This document shows, one piece after another, positions 1-11,327 of a stretch of 64,000 bases of DNA (the stretch's first letter is position 1; each line of letters starts with the position of its first letter). The notes beneath the pieces were generated by a model that ran no database searches, was not told the DNA's origin, and saw nothing but the letters and a program-made list of their open reading frames with translations. Source of the DNA: Paramyrothecium sp. XJ0827. Its lineage: Eukaryota; Ascomycota; Sordariomycetes; Hypocreales; Stachybotryaceae. Made by a program: the position numbers and the translations under genes. The stretch spans positions 3,596,001 to 3,660,000 of the forward strand of contig JAJFPB010000002.1 in the NCBI GenBank assembly GCA_020881915.1. The letters run 5' to 3'.

Positions 1-1198
1 AGGTCATTCGATTCTTACGTGGGACCATAGGAGTTGGCGAATTGCTGGCCAGTGACCTGCTGAAAGAAGAAAATGAATGTGATGATCTTTGCGAGTTTAG
101 TCGTCATACTAGAAATTGACTGAAAGATCGCCTACCATGGTGCGGTTGATGTATGTTTTGTTAAATAGATCCTTCCAGGAGCCATGGTTCAGTGTCTTAC
201 TCTCCTCGATAGCTTGCTCGAAAGCATCAACCTCGAGTGCGGCAGAGTCTCTACCATCGCCCTTCTTCGTTCGGATACGGGCTAGACTGCGAATAGCCTC
301 ATCCTATTGGTCTCCTGGTCAGTATGGTTTCAGTAGATTATAGAACACGAGCGCCAACCTTTCGGCCATGAGTGATTAACCATCTGGGAGACTCGATGCA
401 GAATGGAACACCTATCAAGAGCAGAATGGCGGGTATCATCTGCATGGCAACGGGGATCATCCAACCCTTCCTGTCCAGCTCGTACGCGTAGGCACGGCTC
501 ATGCCTGCACCCCAGATACTGCCCAGATGCACAAGGACCTGAACGTTTCCAGCAAAGAATCCTCGTAGACGGGCTGGGGCAAGCTCGGCCTGGTATGTTG
601 GGATTGTGGGCTCGACAATGCCCACAGCTAGGTAGGCGAGGACGCGCCCGACACTAAACTGGACCCAATGGGTAGCCGTGATCTCAACTATTAATTGTTA
701 GCCGTGTAAAAGAGTATGGCTTTCAGCCCAATGGGGGCTCTTACGGATAACGGCGATAATCTGAATGCCTGATAAAATGTAGACGGTTTTCTTGTATCCA
801 AAACGTTCCAACATAGGCTCGAAAATGGCACAGCCAACGAGTTTGCCCGTCCAGTTCACTGACCCGCACTTGTCAGCAGCAACATCACAAACCTGCTTGT
901 TCTGTTAGACAACATACCGGAGTTCATGATACTCCTTCGAGATGTGGATAACCCGTAGCTTCCATCGTCCTGCAGCTCGCCGAACTGTCGCAGGAAACTG
1001 GGCAGAGCCTGTAGGGAACCGAAAGATGCAACATCTCTAAGGGTCTGCGTGTAAGTGAACACGGCCGTGACTAAGCTACACAGTCTGGCAATGTCAAGAA
1101 ATCAAGACTTACATGCCAAAAAGCACGTTGCCGGCATTGAAAACCAGACAGCAAAAAAGCATATAAGGCGTCACGGACTTCCAGTCGGAACGCTTCAT
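1..1198 (-). CDS. MFS sugar transporter, partial (3' end outside window)
   Basis: This is the N-terminal 285 or so residues of a proton-coupled sugar permease of the fungal alpha-glucoside/hexose transporter group (major facilitator superfamily, plasma membrane). I joined six exons: 1113-1198, 918-1036, 745-858, 359-687, 136-303 and 19-59, and the frame stays open across every junction. Family landmarks are FG-DVASFGSLQALPSFLRQFG after the first membrane segment, VGRVLAYLAVGIVEPTIPTYQAE with LAPARLRG (sugar-transport signature), the ESPRWL motif, and VTGQQFANSYGPT in the last exon. The start is the ATG at 1196-1198; an extra upstream exon cannot be excluded. The intron at 304-358 has a weak donor (gttggc). 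It is transcribed divergently from the dioxygenase at 2003, which suggests a shared substrate pathway. The substrate itself cannot be read from the sequence. Confidence 0.85.
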
Positions 1199-2002
1199 CG
1201 TGGCGGTGTCGAAGATGGCCGTATAGGAACGACACGACTTCACCAGATGCTACACACTGCGATAACAAGATATTGGAGGTGGAGAATTCCTGCAACAGAC
1301 CAAACAGTTCGACAACACGGTGTGTAAGAAAGGAAGGACTGGGGAAAAACTAGACCACTTGGTCAGAGCCGTGGAGGGAAGGGCATCTGAAGTAGTACAT
1401 CGCCAACTCAACGACAACAAACTCGCGGAATTCCAACAACCTGACAACCCGCTCAAGGATCGAAACGCAAGACCAACCCGGAAGCACGCAATACGCCTGC
1501 TTTACCATGATCATGGACGACGTTTCAAGCATGAGAACAAATGAAGACGGCTTCCTCTGCGCCAAATGGGGCCCGTCGACGGGTCCGTCGCCGCTGGGTT
1601 GGGTCTCTAGTCTTGATCCTCTTCCAGCCGAAGCCGACGCTTCCAGCCGAGCCATCAGCCAACCGGCCGGGCGCATCTGCTGGATAAATGTGGAGATTCG
1701 AGCGGAGTGCAGAGCACCATGTTTCGATCGCAACAGTAACCGACAAAGCCCAATGCAGCAATTGCGCTCACTTGCACTGCCAAGCGGGCTTCTTAACACG
1801 CGCCTCAGTATCAGACGATGTGGGGAGCGAGTGTTGTCGTCTGAGGAATATAAATGTCCCAGTTGGCGGCTTCATAATCCTGAGAGTCAGAAGCACTTAT
1901 TGGTTTGACTTACACCGTCGTCTATCACGACAGTTAGGTTGAAAGCTCGTACAGAACAACTGGAGATCAAAACATTCAGCCCACACGCCGGAACCTACAA
2001 TC
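1199..2002. promoter_or_regulatory. Divergent intergenic region, transporter/dioxygenase
   Basis: About 800 bp between two divergent start codons, so it must hold both promoters. Open frames here lie on both strands, lack recognisable domains and are not credible genes. I see no clear TATA box or repeat. Confidence 0.5.
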
Positions 2003-3351
2003 ATGGCAGCTGCAGCCGTCGACACATCTCCCGTCTGGTCTGAGCCGTCCGCGGACCAGGCTGTTTTCCCGGATGGTTACAAGACGACGGGCATGCACGC
2101 TCCCGTCTATTCGTGGATCCAGCCATACGAGAAGTTTCCCAAGGTCATCACCGGCCCCACCGTCTGGACCGCGGATGAGTACAAGAGCAATAAGGAGAAG
2201 TGGACGCACGCCTTCACTGACGACGAGATTGCGGAAATCGAGGCCGCCGCCGACAAATTCATCCAAGACGGTCATCCCCTGACTGGCATGACCAAGGTAA
2301 GAGAGATTTGCCCAAAACTTCTGCTACCCAGTCGACTTACACCCCGCGGTAGGAGCGCTTCCCGCTTCCCAATCTGACAGATCGTCTGCAACTACTACGG
2401 AAGGCTCTCGTTGACGGACAGGGCTTCTGGCTGTTCAAGAACATCCCCGTCCGCCAATGGGGCAACAAGAAGTCTGCCACGGCTTACATGGGCCTCGGCA
2501 GCCACCTGGGCTACTTCACCAGCCAAAATGGTCGAGGCCACGTCCTGGGCCATGTAAAGGATCTTGGCGAGAAATTTGAGCCGGACAAGGTCCGCGTCTA
2601 CAGGACCAACAACAGGTGAGCATTGGAAGACCCTGCGCTTTGGGACCTCTGTTCATGGGCCAATGGAGCAAATCGCTAATGTAGTTACAGACAATACTTC
2701 CACACCGATGCCTCTGACCTTGTAGGCCTCCTTTGCATGGCCAAGGCGATGGAGGGTGGCGAGTCTGACATCGTCTCCATGCATCACGTTTTCAACTTCC
2801 TGCAGCGGGATCATCCCCACGTCGCAAAGCTTTTGTGTGAGCCCGTGTGGTACTTTGACCGTAAGGGCGAAGTCTCCGAAGGACAAGAACCCTGGATTCG
2901 TGGCTCCGTATTCTATCTTGAAAACGACCCCGAGGGCTCGCCTCGCGTATTCGGAAAGTTTGATCCCATGAATGTCATTTCTCTCGGCAGGTTCAACTCG
3001 GGACCCGATGCCAAAATCCCGCCCCCTACGGAGGCTCAGGTCCATGCCATGAATGTTTTGGAAGAAGTGTGCTTGAGAGAGTCCCTGCACATGATTCTGG
3101 ACCCCGGCGACATCCAGATCCTGAGCAACTCCCAGGTCTTCCATGCACGCACCGCATACAAGGACTATGCTCTCGGATCGGTTGATGAGGAGGGCAACGC
3201 CCTCCCCCGAAGACATCTTATGCGGCTCTGGTTATCCGTGCCCGTTGAGGAGGGTGGCTGGAAGCTGCCATACCCTGATTATCGATGCAAGAAGCGCGGA
3301 GGTATTCAGGTGAACAATAACCCGCCAACCTGCCCTCTAGATGCCGAGTAA
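2003..3351 (+). CDS. TauD/TfdA-family Fe(II)/2-oxoglutarate dioxygenase
   Basis: Predicted 405-residue non-haem iron dioxygenase of the TauD/TfdA family, which oxidatively cleaves or hydroxylates small substrates (taurine, alkyl sulfonates and others) using 2-oxoglutarate and O2. Exons are 2003-2296, 2353-2615 and 2691-3351; the two introns (56 and 75 nt) have GT-AG ends and preserve frame. The iron-binding facial triad is visible: H190 and D192 in YFHTDASD, and the distal H337 in QVFHART. The 2-oxoglutarate-binding Arg is probably R364 in HLMRLWLS. There is no signal peptide. It is divergent from an MFS transporter and convergent, 184 bp apart, with a Zn2Cys6 regulator, an arrangement typical of small fungal catabolic clusters. 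Family assignment is firm; the substrate is unknown and need not be taurine. Confidence 0.88.
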
Positions 3352-3535
3352 ATGGTGGGCAACGAAGCCTTCTATGTTAAACGAAGTCCAAATAGCGATG
3401 CCTATGGTATTTTGTGCGATGGTTAGCCAGTCGAGGAGCCCCTTTTAATATCACCACTTAAAGTATCACTTTGCCATGGGGACAAGATGCTGCAGGTGCT
3501 CTTGAAATGCTGAGGGTATCTAAAATTCCACTATA

Positions 3536-6172
3536 TCAAGAGTGTGTCTCGAAAACCGACCCCCCGAGCTGGGATGCTGGGATCCATGGCAGGAGCCCGT
3601 CGCCTTCCATGCCGGAGCCGACGATCATCTCCGCCGGTTGCCAATTGACAGCCATGGACATGTCGGCAGAGAAGAAATGCCCAAGGTTAGGAGTGAAAGC
3701 GTCCAGAGAGCTATACATGTCGTTGGCTTCCCGCGTTGGCTCTATACTCGTGGGTAAAGTTGGTTGCTGCTCAGCGTACGTTGTATATCTTCGCTCGTGA
3801 GACTCGAATCCGGGGCCTGGAGTTTGTTCCGGAGCGTGCCCCTCGGGAATATCGTTACGCGCCATGCGAAAGATGGAGAGAGGGTTGAGCACGTAGTCAG
3901 GGGCGCTCTGAACGGGCGTTCCAGGGGGGCTCCGGCGGTTCCTATTTAGTTGGGCGAGATAAGGATCGTCAAGGATGACATCCGGCATGGGGCGGATGTT
4001 ATTAGAATTGACACCGAGCTTTTCCAGCATAGCTTCCGCAGCGCGTGCCTGCCATTGCGGTTAGAATGTGCTTTGTAACTCGCCACCCTTAAGCTTACCA
4101 AGCCTTCTGCCACGACGTTCGTGTTCATCATGGACCTCAAGGCCTTGAGGTTGCTATGCAGGTACGGGATCGTACCTAGCACGAGCTCCCGCTTGCTTGA
4201 TGTGGGCGAATCGATTAGTTGCGTGAGGTAGAACAGCATGATGCGATTGCTATCGTAGGCGATGGTCGGCAGCCAAGAGTCCCCGATCGTTCCTGGGCCG
4301 TGGCGTTGCCCTTCCGCGATGATCGCCGCCAAGGTCCTCGCCTCCCTAAACAGTGACCACTGTAGCTGCCTCTGGTGTTGACTCTGCTCTGGAGGAAATT
4401 GGAATGCAGACCGTAGCTTGTACAGCGCAGGCGTGCCTATCCGATACAGATCACACATAGTTTGATGGTACGCGCAGTGGAAGACACACAGTGCAGCTAA
4501 TTGCGACGACTCCTGCCGCATATAGATGGTCGAGGTCGTAAAGCGTAGATTGTCTGGCAGCGAGCTGTACCAACCCCTCAACTCGGCATCCAGCAACGAG
4601 AACTCAGAGTCAGGGAGCCACGGCAGCTTCGCTGTGTCCAAATGCTTGATGTATCTCAAAACACGCCGACGGATCTCTATTTGCTGCACGAAGTATGCAA
4701 GCATTCCCATATTCCCATTGATATCTGCTGGAACTAGCAGGGGTGGTAGGAAGTCCAAAGCTGCACCGGCTATAGTTTTGGTGACACAAGGCCGTTCGTA
4801 TAGGAAGTTGCGGTTGTTGCAAGGAAGCTGGATCCACAAATCTCGTTCATGTATTAACGAAAGCTGATCTACACCACTGCCACAGAGGACGTCCGTGATG
4901 TAGCAGCTCCACATGAGACGTCGCCGACACTCTCGGACGGTTGCGGAGAGCCCTTCGTTGGACGTCTGGTGCAGCACATCAGTTGAGTATTCGAGATTGA
5001 TCTGCAAAGCTTGCGTCATTCGTGCCATCAGGGCGCTCAAAATGAATGCTTGAGTGAAATTAGCCATGCGGAGGGCATAGTCATACAGCAATTGTGCCGT
5101 CTACAAGAACTTAGTTAGGATCTGGAAGAACCGAGGGCGTCTCGTACCATCAAACCCTCGACAGAAATCTCATTTGTGTTTCGAAGGAGCAAACACTCGG
5201 CAGTTCTGGCCGAGTGACTACCCGCCATACGAATAAACTCTGGGGAGAGGTTCTGGACCGTTTCACTGTGCTCCAAGGCATAATACCTAAAGGATAATCA
5301 GCTGTACTTTCTGGTGTTGAGGCAAGGATCTATCTTACTGCGCACCGAGAGCGCACATGATGTGGAGCAATGCATTATCCTGCAATCCAGTCGCAAGCTT
5401 TTCGTCAAGTTTTCGCAAAAAGGAAGGCTTGTGTATGAATGCAAAACAGCGGAGGTAATGGAAGTTTTGAAAGTATGATGCTACTAGAACTCGAATATGT
5501 TTCTTCGCCGGTAGTTCTCGGGAAACAAGCCTGGCTTGTATTAAGACATCTTCAGATCAGGGCTGAGGGTATGGTACGGCATACCACGGTAAAGACCCCG
5601 AGTTAAACATCTCGTTTCCCGGGGTTATGTCCGGGGTATGGGTTGGTGCAGTCACTGCATGCTCGGAGGTATCTGATGTGCGTATCATGCCTGTCGTAGG
5701 GGGCCGAGCATAGGCCATGGAACCCCTTTCGAGAGGGTCCCGGTACGAACAGACAAGACTGTCCTGGCGACAACGCGCGCACGTGGGCCGTTCACCGGAG
5801 CACTTGCATCTGGCTGTTCGACATGGATTGCATGACCTATACGTCCGCTTGCTGGGAGCGGTGGCCCGTTGCCTCAGCTGGCCATACCCAGAACAGTCGA
5901 GGTGAAGCTTCTCGCAGTTCGCACAACCATCCGGCCTTTCATCACATTTGACTTTTCGTGACCGACAGGTCAAGCACCCTACGACCCAACCGGAATTAAT
6001 ACAATCAACCAATCAAAAATCTTTTATCGTTGCTTGAGAGGAGATGACACTTTCTAAGGACTGCCATTGTGTAATAGAGCCAGCAAACTTGGGGACACTC
6101 ACCAGACCGCGATCGCCTGTTCCTGCTGCGGTGAGCCATCCCATGGGACTGTCCTGGGGAATTACCGTCCAT
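3536..6172 (-). CDS. Fungal transcription factor with two Zn2Cys6 clusters
   Basis: Predicted 769-residue nuclear regulator. Six exons: 6103-6172, 5585-5978, 5339-5530, 5148-5286, 4099-5100 and 3536-4048; their sum is in frame. The start is the ATG at 6170-6172 in a 70-nt exon encoding a basic, Arg/Ser-rich tail that splices straight into [14 protein letters not shown], as in many Gal4-type proteins. The first cluster uses C25, C28, C35, C42, C45 and C52. A second complete cluster follows: C73, C76, C83, C90, C93 and C100. The middle region ([14 protein letters not shown], then a long helical segment around residues 200-600) fits the fungal-specific transcription factor domain. The intron at 5531-5584 removes an in-frame TGA and has a gtatgc donor and a cttaat branch-like site. 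Likely target, by proximity only: the convergent dioxygenase and the transporter. Confidence 0.88.
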
Positions 6173-7899
6173 TCCCAGCTTCTGAAGACATGCATCCCCA
6201 GAGAATCGTAATTAGGAATACACGAGGGAGCTGATGCCGGTCGTCTGGGCCAGTATGTTTCGGCTGGAAGCGTCGGCACAGTCGGCTGGATGGCGGAGAG
6301 CTTAGTTGGGACTTGCACCCCACGTTAGTGCTGGACAAAAGAGCTGGCAAGTGTGGAGTAATATCCACGCAAGGTACCTTACCCGAGGCACCTTACCTTA
6401 CCTTACCTTACGACAAGTCTGTTATTCGGTTCCCTTACGATAGGTGTAAGGAAGGCTCGAAAGAGGTATACTAGATGAATCATGTTGGTGGAAGTTGCTA
6501 GACTTATCTGTGTACTCTTGACTATGGACGGCGGTCTATCATACCGTCCACTCGGACTGTTCCGAGCTTCCGGCTCACATATCATCAAGAGCCAGTCCAC
6601 TCAGGAGACTCTCTCCTGAAAGGTCCGGCCAAATTACCTCACTACAGTGCTGTACGTCACTCCCTTCACTTTTTCATAATTAGGTCTATTTCTTTTGGCT
6701 TTGGTTCAAAGTACGCGCTTAATTTCCATCTTGGAATCGACTGTTTCACATCGCCCAATCCCAATCCTAGGACCGAGGGCGAAAGATGACGCCTCGTCGA
6801 TCCCTCCTTTCATTGATCTGGAGCTACCACGCAAGTAATATATACTCGCAGTCTACAGCCTTTGGCCTCTAGGATTACTAGACGGATCGTGGGCTCGTCA
6901 TCACTCAAATGACATCGTTCGGATCATCACAACTGTGTATGAGATTCTTGCAGTAAGTGACAGACGCTGACAGCCTGCTGCCTAAGCAAGCTGCTGGACC
7001 ACCGATCAGGCAAAACTACCAACTTGGTCCAAGAGAGGTCCATGGAAAGAGGGCGAGTAGCCTCGCCATTCGGCCTCCCGAGTACGTGGGACACTTGTAG
7101 CCCACGCCGCCTGATTGCAGGATATCGGACCCGATACTGGACAATCTGCGGGGCATAGCCCACCTCGGCAAACAGGGACGGGCGAAGAGAGAGACACTGT
7201 CGGGAGCCCATTCCTTCACCAGGCACAACTCAGCCCTAACGCCTCTCTGGGCACGAGATTCATTGTGGCTCATGCCCCGGACCCGCATGCGGCCAAGTCG
7301 TTGGGCTGGTAGGGCTGACAGGGTCCAAGACGACTGCGCAGTGCTACCCTTTGACTTTACCGAAAAAACAGAAGCTATCGGCGAATGGCGACCAATCAGT
7401 ACCACGTTTCCCCTCCCCATCTACCATCTGGGCTTTTTTTATGTGTATGTGGCTCAAGCAGCCTACTCGGCGTGAACCAGAGCTCTGTCAATAAGGTCCT
7501 AGCAATGGCAACTGATCGTCGAGAGCCCACGTGCAGGGGACTCTGTAACACACATGATGACACTGGAGGAAAAGGTGCAGAAAGAAGTAGGGCGGAGACA
7601 GCTGCTACTAGACTCCGTAATGAACCGATTATCTTGTTATCAGAGAACGCTACTAGAGAGCCAGGTCTCTAGAATTGCGGGGAAAGAAAGGAGCAAAGCC
7701 CAAGATCAGACAATTCCTGATAGTCTCAACCTCGCCAATCCCTAGATCGCCCGGAACCGCTTGCATTTCCACCAAGGCCCACGAAGAAAACCCTAGACCT
7801 GGGACCGCCTGGCTTTGCACGCGATGCTGCGCTTATTGCAAGACCGCAGCGCAAAACGTCCAGACCGTGACACCAGCCCTTCAAGAAATGGGGAACAAT
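6173..7899. other. Gene-free intergenic region (1.7 kb)
   Basis: No gene is supported between the 5' end of the zinc-cluster regulator and the 3' end of calmodulin. Open frames are short, overlap on both strands and show no domain. The part near 6370-6411 carries an AGGTACCT palindrome and a short CCTTA repeat. I see nothing else recognisable. Confidence 0.5.
6391..6410. repeat. (CCTTA)4 pentanucleotide repeat
   Basis: Four perfect CCTTA units directly downstream of an AGGTACCT palindrome (6372-6379), within the upstream region of the zinc-cluster regulator. Confidence 0.85.
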
Positions 7900-8940
<1,041 letters not shown>

Positions 8941-9924
8941 GTTGTAGGAATAAAGTCAGCGACTAAGTGTGTGGTGAGGAGGGATGCGAATAGTCGAAAC
9001 GGGGGCTGAAGGGACGAGAAGTTGTCGCAGGAGAGAGTTGGCGGGGCTCTGCGTGAGCTGGGTCCTGTTGACCTTTTGATTTTTGGGCCAAACAAGGCAG
9101 AAGTACTTGGGCTGATAGCGATTGGAGGTACCTGGCTTGGGGGCTGAAGGTACATGGTGAGGCAACGTGCCAGACCCCTGGCACGCGCAGCCTGGCGGAC
9201 GGCACCAAGTACCTCTAGCCCAGACCGGCACGCCTCAGCCGGGTGGCAGCTACCATCTGCTGCGCAGACCCCTTGGCATTGGTACGACTTGGGCTTTGGC
9301 TTCCCGCTGGAGCTCCTAGTGCATTTGCTGCCCCTCGAGCGCACACGAGCGCATAAAGCGTTCCATAGACAACTATCCGCAGAGCCATGAGGCCTGGGTC
9401 ATAGCCAGGGTTCAGGCGGATTGTTTCATGCAGTGCCCGATAATGTCGAGGGTCTCAATATGGCTTGTACCCCGGGTACCTAGGTACCTGTTCCAGAGCT
9501 CAAAATCCCTGTTAGGGATCGTACCTGGAGTACTTTGTATTAGCGGGAAATCGACTCCTCCGGAGCCTCCTCAGTGAGCACTGTGGACGCGCACTACCCT
9601 GGGCCCACCTAAGTACCCATCAGTAGTGCTCAGGTACCTTGGCTAACATGAGTTCCGCTTGTTACAGCAAAGGAGTCTCCATTAAGGTATCCCCCGAGCT
9701 ATGCCTTATCTGGCGAGCTGTGTCGTAATGCCGCCAACCTTGCGGTTGACTGTGTTCGTTATCGTAGGCCATCTTCAGCTCCTAGGAATATCTGCTTGAC
9801 AATGATGCCCGGCCTGCCACTGGTCCCCTAGTGCATTTTCTCTCTATTTCTCACCTGCAGTAACTTTTTCAATTGTCGTTCATTCTGATCGGGTCGTCCC
9901 GGACCTCCTCTCACCGCGTCCGCC
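8941..9924. promoter_or_regulatory. Divergent promoter region, calmodulin/TLG2
   Basis: 984 bp between two divergent starts. It contains three AGGTACCT palindromes (9126-9133, 9482-9489, 9632-9639) and a related GGGTACC at 9474. No coding potential was recognised. Confidence 0.55.
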
Positions 9925-11076
9925 ATGTGGCGAGACCGCACCAACCTGTACCGCTTACTCTCCCTCGTCCACGGTTTGAGTTTGCCATACTGACAAGAGC
10001 GCCTCCAGCTATATCTCCTACCGGCAGTCCTATGCGCACCACCCGACACAGCAGACCAAGTTCGGGTCTGCTGGGTTCCGCTCGAGCCACTTCCCCGACC
10101 CTTACTCAAGTGGCAGCCGTGCGGACGAGGACAGCCGAGGGCTCCTGTCGCCCGGCGCATTCGACGACGATGGCGACGCTGTAATCGAGATGGACCTTTT
10201 GCCTCCTCGCTGGGCCGACATATCAGATGAGATTACGGAGCTCTTGGCGGACATCGCCACAAAGGGCCAAAAGCTTGACAAGCTGCACCAGAAGCATGTC
10301 CTGCCCGGGTTCAACGACGAGGAAGCGAAGAAGGCGGAGGAAGCGCAGATTGAGAATTTGACTCAAGAGATCACGAAAGGCTTCCACGATTGCCACAGGT
10401 GCATCCAGCGCGTCGAACAGCTGGTCAGGGAATCCAAGCAAGCGGGGACTATTAGCAAGGCCGAGGAGACGATGGCCAAGAACATACAAATATCACTTGC
10501 GACCAGAGTGCAGGATGCCAGCGCTAACTTCAGAAAGAAGCAAAGCGCTTACCTTAAGAGTAGGTGGACTCTAATGACCTCATTGTCCTTCCAGAGCTGA
10601 CATGTCCTTTAGAGCTTCGCGGCATGAGCGGCTTGGGCTCTCTCAGCCTGGGAGAGACTCCTTCTACGCCACAGCCCGGTTCCTACATTGAACCCTCAAT
10701 ACAGGAGTCCGACGCCGATAGGTCGTTTTCCCAATCTACGTTGCAAGCGGCGTCGCAGCAGAAGCTATTGCATTCAAACGATGCCGCCATAGCCCAGCGA
10801 GAACGCGAAATCGAGGACATTGCCCAGGGCATCATTGAGCTGTCCGACCTCTTCCGCGACCTACAGAACATGGTTATTGACCAAGGAACCATGCTCGACC
10901 GAATTGACTACAATGTGGAACGAATGACGACTGACGTCAAGGCTGCCGATAAGGAGCTGACGGTGGCTTCCGGCTACCAACGGAAAACCACCAAGAGGAA
11001 GATTATCTTGCTGCTACTCCTGCTCGTTGCCGGTCTTTTCATCCTACTTCTCATCAAACCTAAAAAGCACGGGTGA
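9925..11076 (+). CDS. TLG2: Tlg2/syntaxin-16-like t-SNARE
   Basis: Predicted 345-residue Qa-SNARE for fusion of endosome-derived vesicles with the trans-Golgi network; a tail-anchored membrane protein. Exons are 9925-9947, 10009-10559 and 10613-11076. The first exon encodes the typical MWRDRTNL start seen in Tlg2 homologues. The N-terminal half holds an Habc-like helical region (residues around 75-190) ending YLKKLRGM. The SNARE helix runs around residues 245-310, from AQREREIEDIAQGI through the zero-layer Gln in MVIDQGTMLDRID to DVKAADKELTVA. A C-terminal anchor of about 18 hydrophobic residues (ILLLLLLVAGLFILLLI) is followed by a short basic tail. The intron at 10560-10612 uses the second of two nearby acceptors to keep frame. 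Confidence 0.92.
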
Positions 11077-11327
11077 GAATGGGCTGGCGGTATTGTGGCT
11101 GAGATGGTGCTGTTACGCAAAAAAACCATAACCGGGCGCGTATCTCGAACATTCGCCGGATTTGTTAGGCGCATTTGGCGTTGTTTACCTCTTGCCAGCA
11201 CCGCCATGTAATAACGATGTAGACCACGAGGGGGGTTGACACTACGAGTTCAAAGGAGTTCAGGTTCCTATCTGGTATTTACTTAGACTAATTTCAGTCA
11301 TATCTATTTTACACTTATGTACAAAAC

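Noticed and set aside
5557..6012. TTG-initiated start for the zinc-cluster regulator
   Set aside because: A spliced ATG exon at 6103-6172 gives a typical basic lead-in to the first zinc cluster with good donor and acceptor sites.
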